In this document: in pieces, positions 38,298 through 48,421 of the stretch
How positions within the stretch are numbered: the first letter of the stretch is position 1
How the letters are laid out: each line of letters opens with the position of its first letter
From: Pseudoalteromonas shioyasakiensis
GTDB taxonomy: Bacteria; Pseudomonadota; Gammaproteobacteria; Enterobacterales; Alteromonadaceae
NCBI GenBank assembly: GCA_013391845.1
Contig: CP058414.1
Coordinates: forward strand, 2,652,501 to 2,716,500
Direction of reading: 5' to 3'
DNA length: 64,000 nt
Made by a program: the position numbers and the translations under genes
Notes under the pieces: generated by a model
What the model was told of the DNA's origin: nothing
Seen by the model: only the letters and a program-made list of their open reading frames with translations
Databases searched by the model: none

Positions 38298-39179
38298 ATG
38301 AATAAAAAAATACTGGTGATCATCGACTCAATAGCCGATGCTAAAACGTCTATTTTACATGCAAAGCAAAAAGCCAAAGGCGTTAAGCATATTGATCTTG
38401 TTGCTTTTAGTTATGAAGATACCAATAACATTTTATTCTCTATTCCACCAGATGAAGCGCTTGCGATACAAGACAAAGAACTCGCTAAAGTCCGTGCAGC
38501 GCTTAGCCCTCTGATCAGTGAGCATCTAGATGACGGCAGCTATACATTGCAAAACCTGTGGCATGAAAGCCCAGTACAGTGGCTTGCAAATGAGCTTGAT
38601 ACGTCAAACTATGATATGGTGATTAAAACCCGTCACATTGACGAAGAAACGCAATTTAGCGAACTAGATTGGCAGCTTATCCGTTTCAGCCCACTCCCCC
38701 TTTACCTAGCCGCCGATAACAAATGGCGTAACAATACCAATGTACTCGCGGCTCTTGATTTAGGCAGCGAAAAAGCCACTAAATACTGTTTAAACGAGGC
38801 AATTATTAAAGCAGGTTTGGCCTATGCTAAAGACTACGACAGCGAATTTTATGCGTGTTATACCGTGCACGTGTCACCATTTTTACGTGATTTAGGCATT
38901 GTATTTTCAGATGAACAAGTGACAAATGCTTTTGAAAAACTCCCCGTCGCGCAGCGTACCTTAATTGAAGCGCACGACTTAAAAGAAAAACTAAAAATCA
39001 AAGCTGGTGTGGTTGAACAAGTGATTCCAAGCGTTGCAGCAAAATTAAATGCTGATTTAGTGATTATGGGCTCGGTTGGTAATACAGGTATTAAAGGTCA
39101 TTTAATTGGTAATACTGCTGAAAAGGTCATGAAGCTACTTAAAACAGATATTCTCGTTTTACCGCCACTTGGCATTTAA
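38298..39179 (+). CDS. Tandem universal stress protein (UspE-like)
   Basis: 293 residues made of two Usp domains. The C-terminal domain has the ATP-binding pattern GSVGNTGIKGHLIGNTAEKVM (G-2x-G-9x-G(S/T)-like); the N-terminal domain lacks it. It starts five bases after spoVR, so it is the fourth gene of the operon. The tandem form resembles E. coli UspE, but the usual fnr-linked context is absent here. Role: presumed starvation or oxidative stress protection. Confidence 0.88.
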   Translation: MNKKILVIIDSIADAKTSILHAKQKAKGVKHIDLVAFSYEDTNNILFSIPPDEALAIQDKELAKVRAALSPLISEHLDDGSYTLQNLWHESPVQWLANELDTSNYDMVIKTRHIDEETQFSELDWQLIRFSPLPLYLAADNKWRNNTNVLAALDLGSEKATKYCLNEAIIKAGLAYAKDYDSEFYACYTVHVSPFLRDLGIVFSDEQVTNAFEKLPVAQRTLIEAHDLKEKLKIKAGVVEQVIPSVAAKLNADLVIMGSVGNTGIKGHLIGNTAEKVMKLLKTDILVLPPLGI

Positions 39180-39206
39180 TCGGCAAAATCTTAAGAAAAT
39201 TAGTAT

Positions 39207-39231
39207 AAAAAAGGGGCTTTTGCCCCTTTTT
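39207..39231. terminator. Bidirectional intrinsic terminator
   Basis: AAAAAAGGGGC, TTTT loop, GCCCCTTTTT; between the prkA operon (+) and the diguanylate cyclase (-), whose stop codon begins in its T-run. Confidence 0.92.
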
Positions 39232-40192
39232 ATAAATCTGTATAAGCAGTAACCATGTTACGGCCATTTTCTTTAGAGTGATACAAGGCTTTATCTGCCG
39301 CTTCAACCCACTTTTCGTAGCGATCAAACTTTTCGTCAAAGCAGGCAAAACCAATACTGACCGTCAGTTGAATTTGTTTGCCATCAAAGTATATTGATGA
39401 GTTCTCAATCAGTGTTCTTAATCGCTCAGCAAAAATATGCGCACCTTCATGATCAGTATCTAGCAAGGTTACCGCAAACTCTTCACCACCATAGCGGCCA
39501 GCTAAATCGGTTTCACGCAAAGTCTTACGCAGAAGGTCAGCAATATGACGCAACGCCTCATCACCTCCGCGATGGCCATGCTCATCATTAACCTTTTTAA
39601 AATGATCAATATCAAACATCAACAAACTGCTACACCCGCCACTGCGAACAATACGCATATACTCTTTACGTAATTTTTCTTCCCAATAACCACGGTTGGT
39701 CAGTTTAGTCAGCGCATCTGTTCGACTCATTTGTTCAAGCTTACTGTTGGCTTCTTCTAGCTCTTTTTTGTTTACAGCTTCATCCGTTACATCATAAATA
39801 ATGATACAGATATGCGACACTTCACCTGTGGTCGTTGTCAGCGGAATAAAGGTAGCATTTTGATACATATGATCCGCTTTACCGGTAATTGGGCGGTAGT
39901 TTTTGAAACGGAAAATATATGGCTGCTGCTCCCAAATAGTAAATGAACGATTATTTAGTATGAACACAGACTCTGATTTACTGCGAAACCACTTTTCATC
40001 AATTGATGGAAATAAATCAAACAGATCTTTATCTTTCACCGCGCTTGGTAGCAAGCCTGAATGGTTTTCCATAAAACCATTCCAGATGCATACTTTGTAG
40101 TCTCTATCGAGCACTACTAGGCCTACATCAACGGTATTAAACATATCCATTAACCAATGGAGTTCATTCATATTAAAATCGGCTGCAGGCAT
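39230..40192 (-). CDS. PAS-GGDEF diguanylate cyclase
   Basis: 320 residues. PAS-like domain at about 10-135, a short helix, and a GGDEF domain at about 155-320. The active loop is GGEEF (235-239), with RETD five residues before it, an intact inhibitory I-site, so the enzyme should make c-di-GMP and be feedback-inhibited. No membrane segment: cytosolic. It starts three bases after the REC-CheC gene and is certainly cotranscribed with it. Confidence 0.94.
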   Translation of the reverse strand: MPAADFNMNELHWLMDMFNTVDVGLVVLDRDYKVCIWNGFMENHSGLLPSAVKDKDLFDLFPSIDEKWFRSKSESVFILNNRSFTIWEQQPYIFRFKNYRPITGKADHMYQNATFIPLTTTTGEVSHICIIIYDVTDEAVNKKELEEANSKLEQMSRTDALTKLTNRGYWEEKLRKEYMRIVRSGGCSSLLMFDIDHFKKVNDEHGHRGGDEALRHIADLLRKTLRETDLAGRYGGEEFAVTLLDTDHEGAHIFAERLRTLIENSSIYFDGKQIQLTVSIGFACFDEKFDRYEKWVEAADKALYHSKENGRNMVTAYTDL

Positions 40193-40195
40193 AGT

Positions 40196-41200
40196 TTAAT
40201 CTTCTAATAAATAAGCTACTTTGTACTTAAGGGTTTTAAGTGAGTCCTCAGTGAACAGCAACATCAAATCACAGTTAATATTGTGATTTTCGATGCCATA
40301 GCTGATCTCAATCGCCAGTGTTCGTTGCCAGCGAGATTTATTGGCTTTTACTAAATCGGTGACATCACAATGCTGCCCTAGCACCACAGGATGACCTTGG
40401 CTAAAACGCATATCTAGCTGTTTAGAAAGCCCTGATAAAATCGCACCGATCAGAATGTTGCTCACATCCATTAACAGCTCAAGCTCGACATTATCGTTTA
40501 GCTCACCTTCGTAATTCATCAATGACGCGATTTCTTTAAAACTTGAATCGTTTAAAAGTAGTAATGCTTCGCCAGATACTCCACCGCCGATAAAACCTTG
40601 GCATACACCCGATGTAGTTGCATTAGCATCAATAGAGCGCAGAGCCATATCAAGCTCATTTACTTCTAATACATTTACATTAGGGATAGGCAGCTTTACG
40701 AATACATTAAGAAGACGCGCTAATAAGTCCCCTGCTTGCCCCATAGCGACGTTAGTGAGCTCTTGATAGATATCACGCACATCAGGGTCAACTTGCTCAC
40801 CTAGCTTATTAGCAAGGCGCTCACGCATGGCTTTATCTTTAATACCATGGTGTTCGATGATATTAGCGAGCTTTTCCGCAGAGCAAGGTTTTTGAATAAA
40901 GTCGATGGCACCTAACTCTAGCACTCGTTGATGCGCATTAGGTTGAATATCACCAGACACAACCACGGTGAGAACATGAAGGTCCTGTTCTTGAATGGCT
41001 TGAAGCACTTCATAGCCATCCATTTCAGGCATGTTTAAATCAAGAAATAGAATTTCTGGCTGAATTTTTTTAATCTGCTCAATACAGTGCACACCATTTT
41101 CAGCGAACTCAACTTTAATATCCCAATCATCGGGTAAAGAGCGCGCTAATTGTCGACGTGCTAACTTTGAATCATCACAAACTAATACCGATGTTGACAT
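40196..41200 (-). CDS. Response regulator with CheC-like phosphatase domain
   Basis: 334 residues. Receiver domain 1-125 with acidic D9-D10, the phosphoacceptor in ILFLDLNMPEMDG, and Lys in IQKPCS. Residues about 135-330 resemble CheC/CheX phosphatases: DIYQELTNVAMG fits the DxxxExxN motif and a second copy ELLMDVSNILIG is partly conserved (D for E). CheC proteins dephosphorylate receiver domains. First gene of the two-gene unit with the cyclase, suggesting it controls c-di-GMP output or an upstream phosphorelay. No kinase is adjacent. Confidence 0.87.
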   Translation of the reverse strand: MSTSVLVCDDSKLARRQLARSLPDDWDIKVEFAENGVHCIEQIKKIQPEILFLDLNMPEMDGYEVLQAIQEQDLHVLTVVVSGDIQPNAHQRVLELGAIDFIQKPCSAEKLANIIEHHGIKDKAMRERLANKLGEQVDPDVRDIYQELTNVAMGQAGDLLARLLNVFVKLPIPNVNVLEVNELDMALRSIDANATTSGVCQGFIGGGVSGEALLLLNDSSFKEIASLMNYEGELNDNVELELLMDVSNILIGAILSGLSKQLDMRFSQGHPVVLGQHCDVTDLVKANKSRWQRTLAIEISYGIENHNINCDLMLLFTEDSLKTLKYKVAYLLED

Positions 41201-41405
41201 ACCTTCTCTCTAAATACGCACTTTTAACTAGATACTAACTAGTGCCAGTAACTTTATTATTATTTTTCTATATAAAAAATCGGTTCACGAACACATGTTA
41301 ATCAAACTATTGGTTATTTACAATTTTAAATTGTACTAATCCTTTGAGCCACTCTATGAGTATAATACACTGATGTTAAATGCGTTAATTTGAAGGAATC
41401 TTATT

Positions 41406-41987
41406 ATGTTACGTCCGCTAATATTTGCACTAGGTGCTGTATGCACGTTTAGTTATGCTGGTGATTTATCAGAAAATAGTTTAGATGCAGGTAAGGTTTC
41501 TGCCCAATCTAAGCCGGTCACTTTACTAGGTCAAGGTGTTGAAGTTGGTCAAAAAGCGCCTAATTTTAAAGTAGTAGATGGCAGCTTTACACCTGTCACA
41601 CTAGATAACTACCAAGGTCAAGCAGTGCTTTTAAGCGTAGTGCCAAGTTTAGATACGGGTGTGTGTAGTATTCAAACCAAACACTTTAATGAAAAAGTAG
41701 CTACTGAGTACCCAAGTGTTGCTATGCTTACCTTAAGCGCAGATTTACCGTTTGCACAAAAGCGTTTTTGTAAAGCCGAAAATATCGACAAAGTGGTGAC
41801 TTTGTCTGACTCAGTGTGGCGTGACTTTGGTAAGAACTACGGTTTGATTATCAAAGATATGGGCTTATTAACCCGTGCGGTGTTTGTGTTAGATAAAGAA
41901 CATAACATCGTTTATAAGCAGCTAGTTGATAATTTATCAAAAGAGCCTGATTACGACGGTGCCATTACGGCATTAAAGAAACTGTAA
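41406..41987 (+). CDS. Thiol peroxidase with signal peptide (Tpx-like)
   Basis: 193 residues. Peroxiredoxin motif PSLDTGVCSIQTKHFNE carries the peroxidatic Cys and KRFCKAENI the resolving Cys, as in Tpx. Unlike E. coli Tpx (about 168 residues, no cleaved leader) the protein starts MLRPLIFALGAVCTFSYAGD, a signal peptide, so it should work in the periplasm. TGAAGGAA is the ribosome site. It is alone between the REC-CheC unit and adk, and ends in a strong terminator. Confidence 0.9.
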   Translation: MLRPLIFALGAVCTFSYAGDLSENSLDAGKVSAQSKPVTLLGQGVEVGQKAPNFKVVDGSFTPVTLDNYQGQAVLLSVVPSLDTGVCSIQTKHFNEKVATEYPSVAMLTLSADLPFAQKRFCKAENIDKVVTLSDSVWRDFGKNYGLIIKDMGLLTRAVFVLDKEHNIVYKQLVDNLSKEPDYDGAITALKKL

Positions 41988-42018
41988 AGCGCAATTTTAC
42001 TTGCAGTGAGACAGACAC

Positions 42019-42046
42019 AAAAAAACCGCCCAGAGGCGGTTTTTTA
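42019..42046. terminator. Bidirectional intrinsic terminator
   Basis: AAAAAACCGCC, four-base loop, GGCGGTTTTTT; between the convergent peroxidase and adk genes. Confidence 0.92.
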
Positions 42047-42067
42047 TTTGTGATTCTAAAAGGTAAA

Positions 42068-42733
<666 letters not shown>

Positions 42734-42844
42734 CTAATCTTAAAAATGGTCGATCAGTGGAGTTTTGTTTTTAGAGCCTGAATTCTTCCACAACTAAGGC
42801 TATACCTCAAGTAACTTATACCAATTGCCTATATTAGCGGCAAT

Positions 42845-42869
42845 AAAAAAGGGAGCCTTGCTCCCTTTT
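42845..42869 (-). terminator. Intrinsic terminator of htpG
   Basis: On the minus strand AAAAGGGAGC, three-base loop, GCTCCCTTTTTT. Confidence 0.92.
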
Positions 42870-42891
42870 CCAACTCATTATGCTAAAACGC

Positions 42892-44805
42892 TTATTTGCT
42901 TAAATCTAGCATAAGTTTATTCAAACGAGTTACAAAGCCTGCAGGGTCTTTTAAAGTTCCGCGCTCAGCGAGTAGTGCTTGATCTAGAAGTACTTGTGAC
43001 CACTGGGCAAACTTGTCTTCATCTTGTTCAACATTTAAGTGTTTAACAAGCTGATGCTCTGGGTTAAGCTCAAAAATTGGCTTTTGCTCAGGCACAGTTT
43101 GACCAACTGATTCCATTAACTTTTGCATTTGTGAGCTCATATCATGCTCATCAGCAACAACACATGCAGGAGAGTCCGTTAGACGATGCGTAAAGCGTAC
43201 GTCTTTAACGTTATCACCTAGTGCAGTTTTAATGCGCTCAACTAGGCCTGCAACTTCTTTTTCTGACTCTTCTTGCGCTTTTTTCGTTTCTTCGTCATCC
43301 ATGTTGCCTAAATCTAAGTCACCACGGGTAATTGACTGGAATGACTTTTCGTTGAACTCTGTTAAGTAGCTCATCATCCACTCATCAACACGGTCACTTA
43401 GTAGCAATACTTCGATGCCCTTCTTACGGAAGATCTCTAAGTGTGGTGAGTTTTTCGCTGCAGCGAATGAATCAGCAACTACATAGTAAATCTTATCTTG
43501 CTCTGGCTTCATACGCTCAATGTATTGTTCAAGCGATACATTTTGTGTGCTTTCGTCAGTATTTGTAGAAGCGAAACGCAGTAGCTTAGCAATGGCTTCT
43601 TTATTTGCCATATCTTCCGCTGGGCCTTCTTTTAACACCTGACCAAATTCGTTCCAGAAAGATTGATAATCTTCTTCGCGGTTTTTCGCCATGCGCTCGA
43701 GCATTTTAAGTACGCGCGATGTACAACCTTTACGGATTGCCTGTGTTACTTTGTTGTCTTGCAAGATTTCACGCGACACGTTAAGTGGTAAGTCGTTTGA
43801 ATCAAGTAAACCTTTCACAAAACGGAGGTAGCTTGGCATGAACTGCTCTGCGTCATCCATAATGAAAACGCGTTGCACATACAGTTTTAAACCTGATTGA
43901 CGCTCACGGTTCCATAAATCGAAAGGTGCTTTTTTCGGGATGTATAACAGGCTAGTGTATTCTGTTTTACCTTCAACCTTGTTATGTGCCCAGCTTAGTG
44001 GCTCTTCCCAATCATGACCGATATGCTTATAAAACTCTTTGTACTCTTCGTCTGTTACTTCTGACTTATCACGAGTCCATAGTGCTGTTGCGCGGTTAAT
44101 ACCTTCCCACTCGCCTGGCTGTGCTGGAATCTTCTCGCCATCAGGACCTTCAGATTCAGGTACTTCTGCTTTATACATTTCAACAGGAATCGAAATATGA
44201 TCAGAGTATTTAGTTACGATACTACGTAAACGGAACTCATCAGCAAACTCTGTTTCGTCTTCACGAAGGTGAAGAATAATTTCGGTACCGCGTGATGGTT
44301 TATCAATCTCTTGTAATGTGTACTCACCTTCACCTGCAGATTGCCATTCAATACCTTGGCTTTCACCTGCTTTACGAGTACGCACTGTTACTTTGTCAGC
44401 AACGATAAATGCTGAGTAAAAACCAACACCAAATTGACCAATCAATTGTGAATCTTTGCTTTGGTCGCCTGTTAGGTTTTGAAAAAACTCTGCAGTGCCA
44501 GATTTTGCAATGGTACCTAGTGAATTAATCACATCTTCACGGCTCATACCAATACCGTTATCAGTAATGGTGACCGTGTTTGCTTCTTTATCAGCACTGA
44601 TACGTACTTTTAGTTCCGCATCATTTTCATATAAATCGCCATTAGAAAGCGCAAGGAAACGTAATTTATCTGCCGCATCTGAGGCGTTTGATACAAGCTC
44701 ACGTAAAAATATCTCTTTATTAGAATAAAGAGAATGAATCATCAGGTTTAATAGTTGTTTGACTTCTGTTTGAAAGCCTAATGTTTCTTTTTGTGCTGCA
44801 GTCAT
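42892..44805 (-). CDS. htpG: Chaperone HtpG (bacterial Hsp90)
   Basis: 637 residues from the ATG at 44805 ([19 protein letters not shown]), which has TTGGAG nine bases upstream. A longer reading from a TTG at 44820 would consume that ribosome site and is unlikely. The N-terminal GHKL ATPase shows [20 protein letters not shown] and [11 protein letters not shown]; middle and C-terminal domains are complete. It assists client folding in the cytosol. A consensus sigma-32 promoter precedes it; gene order recR-htpG-adk is conserved. Confidence 0.98.
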   Translation of the reverse strand: MTAAQKETLGFQTEVKQLLNLMIHSLYSNKEIFLRELVSNASDAADKLRFLALSNGDLYENDAELKVRISADKEANTVTITDNGIGMSREDVINSLGTIAKSGTAEFFQNLTGDQSKDSQLIGQFGVGFYSAFIVADKVTVRTRKAGESQGIEWQSAGEGEYTLQEIDKPSRGTEIILHLREDETEFADEFRLRSIVTKYSDHISIPVEMYKAEVPESEGPDGEKIPAQPGEWEGINRATALWTRDKSEVTDEEYKEFYKHIGHDWEEPLSWAHNKVEGKTEYTSLLYIPKKAPFDLWNRERQSGLKLYVQRVFIMDDAEQFMPSYLRFVKGLLDSNDLPLNVSREILQDNKVTQAIRKGCTSRVLKMLERMAKNREEDYQSFWNEFGQVLKEGPAEDMANKEAIAKLLRFASTNTDESTQNVSLEQYIERMKPEQDKIYYVVADSFAAAKNSPHLEIFRKKGIEVLLLSDRVDEWMMSYLTEFNEKSFQSITRGDLDLGNMDDEETKKAQEESEKEVAGLVERIKTALGDNVKDVRFTHRLTDSPACVVADEHDMSSQMQKLMESVGQTVPEQKPIFELNPEHQLVKHLNVEQDEDKFAQWSQVLLDQALLAERGTLKDPAGFVTRLNKLMLDLSK

Positions 44806-44856
44806 TGTGTAAATCTCCAATTAACAAAGTGTCTAATCTGCACTATGACTCTTTAT

Positions 44857-44882
44857 ATGGGGTAGGCTTTTGGAACTTCAAG
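44857..44882 (-). promoter_or_regulatory. Sigma-32 (RpoH) promoter of htpG
   Basis: On the minus strand: CTTGAA (44882-44877), 14-base spacer, CCCCATAT (44862-44855). Exact match to the heat-shock consensus with the same spacing as the grpE promoter in this window. Confidence 0.93.
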
Positions 44883-44924
44883 GCAAAAAATTAAATTCGC
44901 GGGAAAATTAGGGGTTAAACACAA

Positions 44925-44949
44925 AAAAGCCTGCTTCAAGCAGGCTTTT
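44925..44949 (-). terminator. Intrinsic terminator of the apt-dnaX-ybaB-recR run
   Basis: AAAAGCCTGC, five-base loop, GCAGGCTTTTTT on the minus strand, between recR and the htpG promoter. Confidence 0.9.
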
Positions 44950-44965
44950 GATACCATTTTCGGTA

Positions 44966-45574
44966 TTAGTTTTGGTTTACGGCGCGTCGTCCGCTAAATG
45001 CGTGCATAAGCGTCATACCATCGAGTAAATCGAGCTCACCACCAACAGGGACACCATGAGCTATCCGAGATGCACTCACCTGATACTTATGACAAAGCTC
45101 TGCAATATAGTGGGCTGTGGTTTCACCTTCAACACTTGGATTGGTTGCTAGGATCACCTCATTAATGCCACCTTGTTGCAACTTGCTTTCAAGAATATCA
45201 AGGCCAATTTCTTTTGGTCCTATGCCATCAATTGGCGACAAATGACCCATTAAAACAAAGTAAAGGCCTTGGTACTGACCAGTTTGCTCAATAGCAAGTA
45301 CATCGGTTGGTGATTCAACCACACACAATAAACCACTATCTTGGCGTTTAACACTAGAACAAATATCACACACAGCTTGCTCTGTAAAAGTACGACAAGA
45401 TTGACAATGCCCTACTTCATCCATTGCTTTAGTTAATGCATGGCCAAGTTGTTTACCACCTTGACGGTCACGCTCAAGCAAATGAAAAGCAATGCGCTGT
45501 GCCGACTTAGGGCCTATGCCTGGTTGGCATCGTAGCGCTTCAATTAGCTGTGTTAAACTAGGAGATAGTTGCAT
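44966..45574 (-). CDS. recR: Recombination mediator RecR
   Basis: 202 residues. N-terminal helix-hairpin-helix ([18 protein letters not shown]), a four-cysteine zinc finger ([16 protein letters not shown]), and a Toprim domain ([17 protein letters not shown]). It helps load RecA at gaps with RecO and RecF. Ten bases after ybaB in the dnaX operon. Confidence 0.97.
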   Translation of the reverse strand: MQLSPSLTQLIEALRCQPGIGPKSAQRIAFHLLERDRQGGKQLGHALTKAMDEVGHCQSCRTFTEQAVCDICSSVKRQDSGLLCVVESPTDVLAIEQTGQYQGLYFVLMGHLSPIDGIGPKEIGLDILESKLQQGGINEVILATNPSVEGETTAHYIAELCHKYQVSASRIAHGVPVGGELDLLDGMTLMHAFSGRRAVNQN

Positions 45575-45584
45575 AGAAAATCAC

Positions 45585-45911
45585 TTAGAATGGCATTTTC
45601 ATACCTGGTGGTAATTGCATACCGCCAGTTACTTTGCTCATGCGCTCTTGCGTTTCTTCAGCAACACGACGTACAGCATCGTTACACGCTGCCGCTAGTA
45701 AATCTTCGATCATGTCTTTGTCGTCTTCCATTAGGCTTTCATCTAATTCAACACGACGTACATTGTGGTTACCAAGCATAGTTACTTTAACTAGGCCTGC
45801 ACCTGCTTCACCTACTACTTCAAGGTTTGCGATTTCTTCTTGGGCTTTTTGCATGCGCTCTTGCATTTGCTGCGCTTGCTTCATCATGTTACCCATTCCA
45901 CCTTTAAACAT
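45585..45911 (-). CDS. YbaB/EbfC family nucleoid-associated protein
   Basis: 108 residues. Starts [37 protein letters not shown] in the family pattern, with a helical N-terminal arm and a central beta-sheet, ending in the usual PPGMKMPF. Binds DNA as a dimer. Lies between dnaX and recR, the conserved position. Confidence 0.96.
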   Translation of the reverse strand: MFKGGMGNMMKQAQQMQERMQKAQEEIANLEVVGEAGAGLVKVTMLGNHNVRRVELDESLMEDDKDMIEDLLAAACNDAVRRVAEETQERMSKVTGGMQLPPGMKMPF

Positions 45912-45970
45912 AACTGTCTCTCTTTCTAAACTACTTTAATTGGCATGAAGATAAGGGCTATTGTAACGAA

Positions 45971-48418
45971 TTACAATGCCTGAATACTGTTTTCATCGAT
46001 TATAGCGCTAAATAACTGTTGAAATTGCACTATGTTTTCGTCGCTATTTATTACATCAATTGCTTGTTGATGACGTCCGGCATCAATTTTTTGTTGAATC
46101 AAATACGGTGAATCAATTACGCCATCAGCAAACTCGATACTAAGCTCTACATTATGGCCGTAAATTTCACTTAATGCAGCATTGAGCTTTTGTCTTAGCA
46201 CTGCGCTGTCTAAATGGCGCTGTGACGAGTCAACCTCAATGTGCAGTTGGTTATTCTGCTTGGTAAAAATTGAATGCAGTGCAAATTGGCGCATCCGTCC
46301 GCCGAGCCCCATGCGCTTTATTAAATACGCCCATTCATCTTGTTCGTGTGCAAATTTAATACTGCTGATCGGACTTTCAAAATCATCAGGGACCGGAATA
46401 CTGGCTTCTTCTACTACTGGCTCTGGCACTTTTTGCGGGTTGATCTGCTCAAGCAGCTCAGGCGCTAAGTTTTCAGTAATTGTTTGATGCTTTTCTCTAA
46501 AGTCGACTTTTTTTACTTTATTACTGCTCTCCCCCGTTTGCTGGGGGATGGGCTTTTTTACTTCAGCAGCCATTGCTTGCTGCTGAGGCTGAATATTGGT
46601 CGTGGCTGTGCTTTGTTGCGCTGGCGGCTCTGCTTTGGGCTTCGCTTCAGATTGTTGTTCTGCTTTAGCATTCGTTTGCGTTGCAGCACCACTTAAACGC
46701 CCAGCACCTGAGATATTGCGGTCTTGTAAAATACGAGCAATGGCCGACTGCGCCTGACTTTGCTGCTGTTGTAATTGCACTGGTGCAGTTTGCTGTTGCT
46801 GAGGTGCTTCATTTGCAGTAAAGCCCTGATCATAGGCGCTATTCATCACATCATCGTATTGCGCAGCAAGTGATGAGTCCATTTGTGCATCATGATCAAT
46901 CATGTAATCTTGCGAAGAATACTCCTGTGGAGAGTATTCAGCTGCAGGTACTTGCTCTGAGTAGCTTTGCTCTTGCTGTTTTGGCGCTGGTTCAACTTCA
47001 GCGGTCATTGCAGTTTCAACAGATTGCTGAGGCTGTTGTTCAACACCAGACTGTACTACCGCTGTTGCTTCAACTTGCTGGTCAGGCTCTTGGCTATGCA
47101 CTGTTTCTGCTTTAGCTGCTTGAACAGGTTCAGCTTCAATAGGCTCAGCTTGAATTTGCTGAGGCTCTGAAGGAACAGCAGTTGTCTGTGCAGAACTTTG
47201 TGCTAAAAGTGCTTGCTCTGACGCTGCTTGTTCACGTTGCGCCGTTGATTTTTTCAAAATATCACGCAGTGCACCGGCACCACTTGGCTTAACCTGCTGC
47301 TGGGTATTCGTTGGTGTTTGGCTTTGTGCAAATTGCGTAGGTTGGAATGCCAACAAACGCAACATAATCATTTCAAAACCTAGTTTAGCATCGGGTGCCC
47401 ACTGCAAATCTTTTTTACCATTTAATAGCAATTGGTAGTAAACCTGCATCTGCTGTGCATCAGTGGTTTGCGCTACTTGCTCAATAAAATCACGGTTAGT
47501 ATCATCAAGTGCCGCTGCACTAGGCACGAGTTGCACAAGCTGAATAAGGTGCGTCAGGGCGATTAAATCGTCGAGCAAGGCTACAAAGTTAGGGTTTCGA
47601 CTTACGACCGCTTTTACTTCTTGAAGTAGTGCATCGCCATCTTGGCACAGTAGCGCCGCTAACATGGTTTGGCTATATTGAGTATCCATCAAGCCAAGCA
47701 TGGTTTGTACTGCCTGATGATTTATACTGCCGTTGGTTTGCGCAATTGCTTGGTCTGTAAGGCTCAGTGCATCACGCATACTACCATCAGCGGCCTTAGC
47801 TAAAATAGACAATGATTTATCATCAAAACTTAGCTGTTCTTGATTAAGAACATGGGCAAGCTGATCATGAATTTCTGATTGCGACAAAGCATTAAGATTA
47901 AACTGTAAGCAACGCGATAAAATCGTCACGGGCAGTTTTTGCGGATCAGTTGTCGCTAATAAAAATTTCACATGCTCTGGAGGCTCTTCCAATGTTTTTA
48001 GTAATGCATTGAAACTATGCTTTGACAGCATGTGAACTTCATCGATTAGGTATACCTTGTAACGACCACGTGTTGGTGCGTACTGAACGTTATCAAGGAT
48101 TTCGCGGGTATCTTCTACTTTGGTACGCGATGCCGCATCGATTTCTAATAAATCAATATAACGACCTGCTTCAATGTCAGTACAACTTGAACATTGGCCA
48201 CATGGCTCTGCAGAGATACCCTTATCGCAGTTGAGGCTTTTTGCGAATATACGTGCGATGGTTGTTTTACCCACCCCACGGGTTCCAGTAAAGAGATAAG
48301 CATGATGGAGTCTATTTTGTGTTAATGCATTCACTAATGCTTGTTTAACATGAGACTGCCCCACTAACTCGTGAAAGGTTTGTGGTCGCCATTTCCTTGC
48401 TAGAACCTGATAACTCAT
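45971..48418 (-). CDS. dnaX: DNA polymerase III tau (and gamma) subunit
   Basis: 815 residues, longer than E. coli tau (643). AAA+ clamp-loader core at 1-370: Walker A GTRGVGKTT (about 45), the zinc module CDKGISAEPCGQCSSC, and LIDEVHMLS. A long Gln/Ala/Pro/Glu-rich linker spans about 370-650, and domain V (about 690-815) contacts the polymerase. A -1 frameshift signal at 46521-46559 would give a 632-residue gamma form. The adjacent apt stop is only three bases upstream of the ATG. Confidence 0.97.
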   Translation of the reverse strand: MSYQVLARKWRPQTFHELVGQSHVKQALVNALTQNRLHHAYLFTGTRGVGKTTIARIFAKSLNCDKGISAEPCGQCSSCTDIEAGRYIDLLEIDAASRTKVEDTREILDNVQYAPTRGRYKVYLIDEVHMLSKHSFNALLKTLEEPPEHVKFLLATTDPQKLPVTILSRCLQFNLNALSQSEIHDQLAHVLNQEQLSFDDKSLSILAKAADGSMRDALSLTDQAIAQTNGSINHQAVQTMLGLMDTQYSQTMLAALLCQDGDALLQEVKAVVSRNPNFVALLDDLIALTHLIQLVQLVPSAAALDDTNRDFIEQVAQTTDAQQMQVYYQLLLNGKKDLQWAPDAKLGFEMIMLRLLAFQPTQFAQSQTPTNTQQQVKPSGAGALRDILKKSTAQREQAASEQALLAQSSAQTTAVPSEPQQIQAEPIEAEPVQAAKAETVHSQEPDQQVEATAVVQSGVEQQPQQSVETAMTAEVEPAPKQQEQSYSEQVPAAEYSPQEYSSQDYMIDHDAQMDSSLAAQYDDVMNSAYDQGFTANEAPQQQQTAPVQLQQQQSQAQSAIARILQDRNISGAGRLSGAATQTNAKAEQQSEAKPKAEPPAQQSTATTNIQPQQQAMAAEVKKPIPQQTGESSNKVKKVDFREKHQTITENLAPELLEQINPQKVPEPVVEEASIPVPDDFESPISSIKFAHEQDEWAYLIKRMGLGGRMRQFALHSIFTKQNNQLHIEVDSSQRHLDSAVLRQKLNAALSEIYGHNVELSIEFADGVIDSPYLIQQKIDAGRHQQAIDVINSDENIVQFQQLFSAIIDENSIQAL
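46521..46559 (-). other. Programmed -1 frameshift signal in dnaX
   Basis: On the minus strand the zero frame reads GTA AAA AAG, placing the slippery heptamer A AAA AAG (46559-46553) in the correct phase. Five bases later CCCCC (46547-46543) pairs with GGGGG (46535-46531) around a seven-base loop, extendable by one T-A pair. In the -1 frame ten codons follow and end at TAA (46523-46521). This is the arrangement used by E. coli dnaX to make gamma. Predicted gamma: K622 plus AHPPANGGEQ. Confidence 0.8.
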
Positions 48419-48421
48419 TAA

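Noticed and set aside
44806..44820. Upstream TTG start for htpG
   Set aside because: It would place the start inside the TTGGAG ribosome site; the ATG at 44805 has ideal spacing and the normal HtpG N-terminus.
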